From: Akanthomyces muscarius
Taxonomy: Eukaryota > Ascomycota > Sordariomycetes > Hypocreales > Cordycipitaceae
NCBI RefSeq assembly: GCF_028009165.1
Contig: NC_079246.1
Span: forward strand, 3,224,001 to 3,288,000
Reading direction: 5' to 3'
Length of the DNA: 64,000 nucleotides
A model generated the notes under the pieces. The model was not told the DNA's origin, searched no databases, and saw only the letters and a program-made list of their open reading frames with translations. Position numbers and translations under genes: made by a program. The number at the start of each line of letters is the position of its first letter. The stretch's first letter is position 1. Shown one piece after another: positions 57,002 through 64,000 of the stretch.

Positions 57002-58102
57002 GATTTCGTTGGGGCCGACGTTTCTTATTTTTGGTTATGAGAGTGTGTTAGCTTGGAATTAAGCTCGACGCGGTGCAGTGGCGTTGTCTGGACTCAAGCA
57101 CGCCGCGATTGAGCCAAACCTTGACAGGGAACTGACGAGCAAACCGCGGAATACATTGGCGATCGCTTTAGCCCGAATGATAGAGTGTTACAGCTTTGCT
57201 GGCTTGTTGAACGAGTAGCCCGGCTCAGAGTGGTAATAAATGGTTGCCACCGTAAAAGCGACAAATAGTTGACAAGTCATGATGCCAGTTTTCGGAAAGG
57301 CTCAGCATGGCAGCCATTCGATAACAGCTCCAAGTGCAGTTTAATCAATTTGAAATGTGCGAGCTTGTTTCTCTGTCTGAATTGCTGTGATAGCGCACTT
57401 GATTGGCGATCGTGCCGCGAAAGGTCGCCTTGAGATCTAGACCGTTGTTACTACCCTAAACTCTAGGACTGACACCGAGAAGACTGAATACAACTTTTCT
57501 CAGCCATTCGCATGATTTATGAGAACGAGTTGTTGCGAATGAGAAGCGGCAGTCCATTTAGCCTCGTTAGTGATAAAATCAGTTTGACATCTGGCAGTCT
57601 TCAACAAGAAGCCGAAGCGTGATCCGGGAAGCAGGCAATACAGAGTGCACCAAACTCGACCTCATGCACAACAGCCATGCGAGCATTTAAACACAAATTG
57701 TCTAAAGGATAATCTAACCGAACTAAAGTAGAAAGCCGCGAAAGTGGAAGCCAAACATAAAACAAGACAAGTCAACTCGACCGAATGACTCGACAGCGTG
57801 CTGTTGTGACGCCGTAGACGGTAGACCACTCGGCCGGTCTAGTGGCCCGCTAACTTCCCAACGTCACCACCTGCAGTGCAACGCGACGTGCGCCTGGCAA
57901 CAACACGATACATTCCCTAATCAACAGCACAGCCTGCGTCAACTTGCTCCGTCAGCCGACACCGACTCGACGCACCTCACCGCCGCCTCACCTGCGACGC
58001 GCCGGTTCACAACAGCTCCACCATGCTGGCTTCGCGCCGGCGGTGCTCACAGAACACACGCAACGCGCAAGACGCAAGAATACAAAGCAAGAGAGAGGCA
58101 TC
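57002..58102. other. Intergenic, promoter of the 992-aa gene
   Basis: About 1.1 kb without a supported gene. The in-frame upstream codons of the 992-aa gene begin with TTG at 57944 and are Arg/His/Pro-rich, leader-like. Confidence 0.5.
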
Positions 58103-61081
58103 ATGAGCGACAAAAAGCCCGGGCCAGCAAAGCCCGGCCTCGTCGTGCGCCAAGACAACCGCAAGCCGCTCTTCAACACGCGACAAATGGCGCAGGAAAC
58201 GCGAATACCCGCCCTTTCACGGTCGAAATCGAGCCCCGGCGCGCAGGACCGACCGCTCGAATCCCCCGCGACACCAGGAGGCTCCCGCATACCGCGATTC
58301 GGCAGCGGCGGCTTCGGCAGCCGACAGCCCCTGTCGCTGACCGAGGCGTTCAAGCTCGCGGGCGAGGAGGACCGGCCGCGCTCCGTCGACGGCTCCCCTA
58401 GCCCGGCACCGCGATCGTGGCGCAGACCAGACCTGCGCCAGGCTGAGGGTACAAAGGCCGTGTCACCCAACAAGGAGCGCATCGCCATGCGGAACCGCGT
58501 CGACGACGGCATCGGCAAGTCGAGAACCAGTCGATGGGTGCTGGAGGAGGGCATGCGCGACGACGCGCTGCCATCGACGGAAAATGCGGGCGAGTCGCCG
58601 GAGAAAAGCTACGCCTGGCAGGTAGACGAGGACTTTACCGCGGGTGACCTGCTGGTTTCCGACAGCCCGCGGATACGCGTCAACAAGCCGCCGTTTGCAA
58701 AGTCGCCCGTCAGAGGCACGCCCAATACTAAGCTCGACGAGATACGGACACGCGAGCTGGGGCTGACGCCGAACGTGGGCGGAATAAAAACTACAAAGCT
58801 GGATGACATTCGATTACGAGAAAAACAGGCCGATCTTCCGCTGCTGGAGCGTGGGTTCCCGCGCATAGGAGGCGGACACACCAAGCTGGACGAGATCAAG
58901 CAGCGAGAGATGCAAGGGCTGTCGAAGCGGGCCATTGCGCAGGCCAAGCTGGAGGATATTAAAGAACGCAACGCCATGACGAGATCCGTCTCGCCAGAGT
59001 CGCCACGAAGAAACCGTGGCGGCCACGTCCCGCGCTCCAAGTCGGCGTTTGAGCCAGCAGGACGACAGGTGCCCGACACGCCAGTTACTATATATAAATC
59101 AGAAGCGGAAAGGGCTGCCGACGTGCGACGAGCAGCCGCCAAAAAGGCAGAGGAGAAGAAGGAAGAAGAAACACACGCCAACCGTGCAAACGGATTGTCG
59201 CCGCAGAAGCGCGACCAGTCCCGCGACTTGCTGCGTAAGCTGGCCCGAGCCACGAGCGCCAGCCCAGGCGAACGCACCAGCGGTAGCACAGTCAATGAAC
59301 CAGAAGCTCGCACCAGTCTAGCCGAACGCATTGGCGGTAGCACAATCAACAAAGCAGGGGCTCGGGCCAGTCTAACTGGACGCATCGGCGGTAGCGCAAT
59401 CAATAAACCAGAGCCCCGCGCCAGCTCTCTCAAGCCATCCGCCCTCGTCGACCGCAGCCGCCGACGCACATCCAACACGTCCGAGTCCAAGAGCGCCTCT
59501 TCGTCGGACCGGCCCACGGTGGGCTTTGCCGGGCTCGCGCGCGCTCGATCCAGCGACTCGCACAAGAGCAAGGGCTCCAGCATGCACTCGGAACAGGACC
59601 CGACGGATAGGATCGAGGCCGAGGAGAGGCTGTTTGCGCCGCTCGACAACTACTCGGAGCGCGGTTCTGTGCGCGCGCCCTCGCCGTGGGTGGAAGAGGA
59701 CAACAACGCAACGCCAAAACCGCCGAGCAAGGATTTCCTATCGATGCCTACGCCACGCGCGCCTGGAGCTTTTGTCGACACCCCGGTTACCCTCAAAAAG
59801 GAGGACTGCGCGCCCAGACGCAGAATGAGCTTGGAAGAGTCGCCCGACGTCAAGCCGGCTACGGTGTTTCGGGATAAGAAGACGGACCTCGCCTGGCGCA
59901 GCAAAGACGTCGACACGGCGTCCGACCCTGGTGCGGCCGAGGAAAAGCCAACCCGGCCGAAGCGCTCACGGAGCTTGCCTAGAAGACGGCCCCTGACAAA
60001 CTCGGCCAAGCTGCCGTCGGTGCGCGACGACCTGCGGGAGCTGCAGCGCATCCACGACATTGACGACGGCACGCTGGACAACCTGGAGGACATTCTGCTG
60101 GGCAAGAAGACGACGGATGAGAAGCTGGACGAACTCCTCAAAGAGATTCCGGCAGCGGCCGATGCGGTCGCAGAACTGAAAGACGAAGAACGAGCGGGCA
60201 CGGGCCTGGACGAGCGAGCTGCGTATGAGGCGCTGAGCGCGTCCGTCGAGCGTGACCTCGGGGTGCACAAAGGCGGGAATACAAAGGTGGAGGAGCCGCC
60301 GCGCAAAAACAAACACGAAACCGAGAAGAAGCATACCACGGACAAGCAGGCAAAAATGGATGCGCTGATGAAAACCGAGGCACTGAAAACAGAGGCGCTG
60401 AAAAGCGAGCCTGGCGTCGAAAACGAAATGGGCATCCACGAGACGCCCGCAAGCAATGTCGGCATAAAGAATAAGACGCACACCAACGAAACAGGCATCA
60501 AGCTCGAGACGCCCGCGACGGAGAAACACCGGCACGCGGACAAAGACGACTGCCCGCTCTGCGTCGCCAAGCCCGCGCACGTCGCGTACCTCCACCTACC
60601 TCTCCCACGGCTCTTCCACGCCCGGCCCAACATCCGCCTCACGCTGCTCGGCGTGCTCCTGTGCGCGCTGTCGCTCTGGTACGCGGCCGAGACGACCATG
60701 TGCCGGCTGCACTGCCGGCCGACGACGTGCGCGGGCGAGACGCCCTGCGTGTGGTCCTTTGACGACCCCGTGGCGTTTGGCACCGCGCTGCCCATCAAGC
60801 TCGACCAGTGGGCGACGGGGGGCCGCGGGCGCGCGGCGTGGGACGAGGCGCGCGACTGGGCGGCCGACGTGCTCCTGCTGGAGCGCTGGAGGGACGTCGA
60901 GGCGCTGACGACGGAGCAGCGGCGGAGGGTGCGGAGGCGCGCGGTGAAGAGGAGGGGACTGACGGAGGAGCAGAGGCTGCTAGTGGATGCGTGGAGGAGG
61001 CAGCGCGAGAGGGAGGATGGCGTGCGGAGGGGTGTCGTAAGCGAGGAGAGCGTGGGCGGGGATGAGCGGCTGTGGGAGTAG
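58103..61081 (+). CDS. Large disordered protein with KLDEIR repeats and one C-terminal membrane span
   Basis: The start is the ATG at 58103 (GGCATCATGAGC), giving 992 aa in one exon. The N-terminus is Pro/Arg/Ser-rich with an SLTEAFKLAGEE segment. Residues about 208-295 hold four copies of [TA]-K-L-[DE]-[DE]-I-[RK]-x-R. Residues about 385-435 hold three degenerate repeats around SGSTVNEPEART. Acidic/helical segments follow (LRELQRIHDIDDGTLDNLEDILLG). One hydrophobic span (IRLTLLGVLLCALSLWYAA, about 843-862) precedes a 130-residue Cys- and Arg-containing tail. A nuclear-envelope or spindle-pole location would fit such a tail-anchored, repeat-bearing scaffold, but this is inference and no named family is recognised. 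Confidence 0.8.
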   Translation: MSDKKPGPAKPGLVVRQDNRKPLFNTRQMAQETRIPALSRSKSSPGAQDRPLESPATPGGSRIPRFGSGGFGSRQPLSLTEAFKLAGEEDRPRSVDGSPSPAPRSWRRPDLRQAEGTKAVSPNKERIAMRNRVDDGIGKSRTSRWVLEEGMRDDALPSTENAGESPEKSYAWQVDEDFTAGDLLVSDSPRIRVNKPPFAKSPVRGTPNTKLDEIRTRELGLTPNVGGIKTTKLDDIRLREKQADLPLLERGFPRIGGGHTKLDEIKQREMQGLSKRAIAQAKLEDIKERNAMTRSVSPESPRRNRGGHVPRSKSAFEPAGRQVPDTPVTIYKSEAERAADVRRAAAKKAEEKKEEETHANRANGLSPQKRDQSRDLLRKLARATSASPGERTSGSTVNEPEARTSLAERIGGSTINKAGARASLTGRIGGSAINKPEPRASSLKPSALVDRSRRRTSNTSESKSASSSDRPTVGFAGLARARSSDSHKSKGSSMHSEQDPTDRIEAEERLFAPLDNYSERGSVRAPSPWVEEDNNATPKPPSKDFLSMPTPRAPGAFVDTPVTLKKEDCAPRRRMSLEESPDVKPATVFRDKKTDLAWRSKDVDTASDPGAAEEKPTRPKRSRSLPRRRPLTNSAKLPSVRDDLRELQRIHDIDDGTLDNLEDILLGKKTTDEKLDELLKEIPAAADAVAELKDEERAGTGLDERAAYEALSASVERDLGVHKGGNTKVEEPPRKNKHETEKKHTTDKQAKMDALMKTEALKTEALKSEPGVENEMGIHETPASNVGIKNKTHTNETGIKLETPATEKHRHADKDDCPLCVAKPAHVAYLHLPLPRLFHARPNIRLTLLGVLLCALSLWYAAETTMCRLHCRPTTCAGETPCVWSFDDPVAFGTALPIKLDQWATGGRGRAAWDEARDWAADVLLLERWRDVEALTTEQRRRVRRRAVKRRGLTEEQRLLVDAWRRQREREDGVRRGVVSEESVGGDERLWE

Positions 61082-61474
61082 CTGCGATTTGATGGACTGT
61101 CGGAATCGTCCGAGTACTGCATATTGGTGCTGATTTGTCATTTGAGGGCTGGCTTTGTTTCGACTGGCGTCGGATTGTTAGAGTACTGCATACGGCTGTT
61201 GCTGTCGTGCGTTTGAGAGTTGGCTTTTTGTTTTCTTTTGCGCCTCACAGCTTTATTTGAGGCCGGCTTTTGATTTTACATGCTAGATTAGCAGGGGCGT
61301 TTTCGGCTTGGGCAAGGCAAAAGGCTACCTTGCGGACACGGATTACTACACTTGTTTATTCTCGCAAAGAACCTGCCAAAGTATCGTGACCGACAGTTGT
61401 GACCGACAGTTGTGCTGTTTATTTGTGTATCCCATTTTAACCACCAACGCCATGAATGCAATCCCTCGACCCGT
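61082..61474. other. Intergenic 3' region between convergent genes
   Basis: Contains two partial repeats of TGTCGGAAT...GAGTACTGCATA (61098-61123 and 61168-61192). No gene was seen. Confidence 0.5.
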
Positions 61475-62277
61475 CTAATCATCAATTCCCCCCCATCCAT
61501 CCTCCTCATCGTCCTCGTCCTCGTCCTCGTCCATGCTCTCCGGCTTTGTCCCCCACGGCAGCCTCTCGTCCTCGTAGCTCTCCTTGGCGCGCTCCCTAAC
61601 CACCCGGGTCCCGTTCCTCGTCAGCGCCTCCACCATGTCCCCCATGGCCTTGACCAGCGCCTGCTGCTTCTCGTCGGCCAGCGCGCCCGCCTTGTCCAGC
61701 TCGTCGACCCACAGATCCAGCACATGCAGCCTCAGCCCCAGCGGCAGCACGCCGAGCCCGGAGCTCCCGCCCTCGCCGTCAAACACGTGCTCCCTGCAGA
61801 CATCCAGCACCACGGCCGCGCCCTCGCTGCCCTGGTCGACGGCGTACCGCACCATGGCGGCAAAGACGCGGCGCACGAGCAGCAGGAACTTGTCGAGGCG
61901 CAGCGCCTCGATCGACGTCCACTGCGCGGCGAGGACGTGCCAGAAGCCGCTCAGCCAGGGGCCGGCGCAGCGCGAGCGCAGCGAGAAGAGCAGAGAGGCG
62001 AGGTCGGCGGCGAGCGCCTGCTGGGGCTTCGGACGGTCAGTCATCCACAGCGCGTAGTACAGGCCCGTCCAGAGCTTGCGCGCGTCGGCATCGGGGAGCG
62101 AGCGGCGGGCGGAGAGGAATGCGGTGAGGGCCTCGAGGGAGGATGTGCGCAGCTTGCGGTCTGCGTTGCCGCGTTATTATGGGTGCAGGTTGGGGGGGGT
62201 GAGGGAGACGGACCGCTGGAGGCGAGGTTCTTGATAAAGGGCATCTGAGCCGCTTCTTGCCCTACGCGCGCGGCCAT
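61475..62277 (-). CDS. RRP1: Ribosomal RNA processing protein 1 (Nop52)
   Basis: Exons are 62277-62214 and 62160-61475 on the minus strand, giving 249 aa. The intron uses a weak GTCCGT donor, needed to keep frame. The Nop52 signature opens the protein (MPFIKNLASS-DRKLRTSSLEALTAFL...LWTGLYYALWMTDRP) and continues through LLFSLRSRC and HVLAAQWTSIEALRLDKFLLLVRRV. It ends in an acidic DEDEDEDDEEDGW tail. It acts in the nucleolus on 27S pre-rRNA to 25S processing. The short length fits fungal orthologues. Confidence 0.93.
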
Positions 62278-63125
62278 GGCTGCGGTTTCGAGGGTGGAAT
62301 GGGTTGTTGAAAGTGGTGTTGGGTTGTAGGCTGTAGACTGGTGATGGCCGTCAACTTTTTTTTTGGCGTTGAAAAATTAAGGTGAGTCGGTCGGGGACCC
62401 ACTTTCTCGGTGTGGCGGCCGGTCAAGATGTCACCGTTCAAGACTGTCTCATGTGCTTTTGTTCTGCATCTGTATTTTGTGTCGTCCATTTATTTTCTGT
62501 ATCTGCTCTAAATCATTCGGGTTGAATGGATCGCGTTGAGCTTGTCTCGTTCCGTGGCTGTGACCAGAGTCGGCGAGGCTGTCGCGTGCCTGGACGGCGA
62601 TCAGCACGTGTTTGGATATCTGTCAATTGGCGATTTCGGCGCGAGATTTACCATTTAAAATCGCGTGAAAATCATATGGATTTCTTTACGGATCTTGTGA
62701 GGTACCAGTCTTGGCAACACTGGCCCCACGACTGTGGCTTCGCGCGACGGCTTCAATTGGCGCTTATAAAATATTTCAAATATTTCAAAACGACCAGTAC
62801 ACCCATCTTTATTTATCCGTATTTTATTCGATTTAAATTAAACACGAGGTGTCTCGTTGGCTGGGGCTGCTGCCTCGCCACATTCACGCCCTGGCAACAC
62901 CACCCTCCCACCATCTCCCTCCACTAAAATATTTCCAACATCAATCAACATCAATCAACATCAATCGCACATCCTTAATTATTCACCAAGCTCCAGCTCT
63001 CACATCTCGACATCCCACTTCACCCGCGTTAGGCCCAGCGCCCTAGTCTACCCCGCCACCCCACCAATCGTTTATCCCAGCTCCGGCGCGGCGTCATACC
63101 CTCCGCCATCACCATCACGCCCATC
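62278..63125. other. Divergent promoter between RRP1 and the E2 gene
   Basis: About 850 bases. A T-run lies at 62356-62363. AT-rich runs near 62760-62840 and a C/A-rich leader precede the ATG at 63126. A 133-codon frame at 62526-62927 is not protein-like. No gene was seen. Confidence 0.5.
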
Positions 63126-63662
63126 ATGTCTTCCACGCGTCGCATCACCAAGGTACATCTTCCCCTCCTGCCTTTTCTCGCTTGCATTTAATGACACCTC
63201 CAGGAATACGGCGAGCTCACGCAGAGTCCCCCCGAGGGGTACACCATCGCCCTCGGCCCCAACGACTCGCTGCACACCTGGCACGTCACCGTCGCCGCGC
63301 CGGCGGGCTGCATCTACCACCCGGGCCGGTACGGCGTCGTCGTCACGCTCCCCACCGAGTACCCCTTCAAGGCCCCCGTGGTCAAGTTCGCCACGCGCAT
63401 TTACCACCCCAACGTCACCAACGACTCGCTCGGGAATGTGTGTCTGGGCCTGCTCAAGACGGAGAACTGGAAGCCCAGCACCAAGATTGTCGCCGTCCTC
63501 GACGCCCTGCGCAACCTGCTCGTCGAGCCGCTGCCGGAGGACCCGCTGGAGGAGAGCATCGCGGAGCAGTACAGAAACGACCGCGAGGGGTTCGACAAGG
63601 CGGCCAAGGGGTTCGTCGAGAGGTACGCCATGGGGGATCCTACGTTTCCCGCGGGGCCATAG
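63126..63662 (+). CDS. E2 ubiquitin-conjugating enzyme
   Basis: Exons are 63126-63152 (nine codons) and 63204-63662, giving 161 aa. The UBC fold is complete: PAGCIYHPGRYGVVVTLPTEYPFKAP, the H77-P-N79 motif, and the active-site Cys89 in GNVCLGLL, followed by WKPSTKIVAVLDALRNLLVEP. It accepts ubiquitin from E1 and passes it to E3-bound substrates in cytosol or nucleus. There is no N- or C-terminal extension. The closest class cannot be set by eye (class I, UBE2D/E/Ubc4-like region). Confidence 0.94.
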
Positions 63663-64000
63663 TCGGGACGTGAGATTACTGCAATAAACATAACAGCATG
63701 TTATTTTAGACTGAATCGAATAATGACCTTGCAATAAGCCACTGCATATCAAGCACTAGGCGAATATTTACAACGTGCAATGGATCACGTATACTAATAA
63801 TGTACCTTGGACTGAACATGAATCGCTTCATCGTCAGTAGCAATGAATCGTAATCTATTATGGGTATCGCCTCATCCCTATTCAAACAAGATAACACCGC
63901 CGGCCTCTATACGGGCTGCCAAACAAATAAAAGTATATAGTCGTCATCGTACAGATGTACTCGGTACACCGGATAATAATATGTACCAGAAATCCAGGAA
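63663..64000. other. 3' region at the right edge
   Basis: 338 AT-rich bases. A 63-codon minus-strand frame is not protein-like. No gene was seen. Confidence 0.45.

Noticed and set aside
57944..58102. N-terminal extension of the 992-aa protein
   Set aside because: The upstream codons begin with TTG and look like leader; the ATG at 58103 is the first in frame.

Overview
The window is chromosomal DNA from a filamentous ascomycete, most likely a Sordariomycete and plausibly Hypocreales. The evidence is short introns (about 40-70 nt) with CTAAC-type branch sites just upstream of AG, two Zn2Cys6 regulators with fungal-specific middle domains, a 2EXR relic, a LysM relic, and a HET-s-type prion-forming domain. 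No bacterial or viral genes were seen. Most multi-exon models below were assembled by hand from splice signals and frame continuity.

Layout. 0-5 kb: the C-terminal part of a HET-s-like amyloid/cell-death protein cut by the left edge, a PAQR (adiponectin-receptor/Izh) membrane protein with a GC-AG intron, and a TFIIIC-type WD40 subunit. 5.7-10.2 kb: a TATA-type promoter leads into a repeat-rich accessory tract with a duplicated pair of abutting introns, degenerate tandem duplications and a Q/P or S/T/A repeat tract open in two frames. 10.4-22.3 kb: ordinary genes, namely TRAPPC12, a cupin membrane protein, a PPxY proline-rich membrane protein, an SDR, dolichol-phosphate mannose synthase, a secreted class C beta-lactamase-like hydrolase, a Zn2Cys6 factor and a kelch protein. 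22.5-24.8 kb: relics (a Cys-rich fragment and an ORF with an in-frame stop). 26-36 kb: an AT-hook protein, a large CSC1/OSCA/TMEM63 channel, tRNA-Glu and an AATase-family acetyltransferase. 36-41 kb: a protein kinase, then a frameshifted repeat-rich gene and AT-rich minisatellites. 42-47 kb: a phenol-hydroxylase-type FAD monooxygenase, an acidic unknown and a cytochrome P450, which converge on a 13-bp minisatellite. 48-51.3 kb: a graveyard (2EXR pseudogene, LysM effector remnant, unassigned fragment). 51.4-56 kb: a Zn2Cys6 factor and an MFS monocarboxylate-type porter sharing a 405-bp divergent promoter. 56.8-64 kb: a tRNA-like element, a tail-anchored 992-aa protein with KLDEIR-type repeats, RRP1/Nop52 and an E2 ubiquitin-conjugating enzyme.

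Housekeeping blocks (Pol III transcription, vesicle tethering, glycosylation, ribosome biogenesis, ubiquitin) alternate with accessory islands. The strongest unusual signals are the two-motif HET-s-like amyloid tail, the intron-duplication cluster at 6.3-6.6 kb, the tRNA-like element at 56.8 kb and the pseudogene island around 48-51 kb. The FAD monooxygenase/P450 pair and the regulator/transporter pair may be small catabolic or secondary-metabolism modules, but that is inference.
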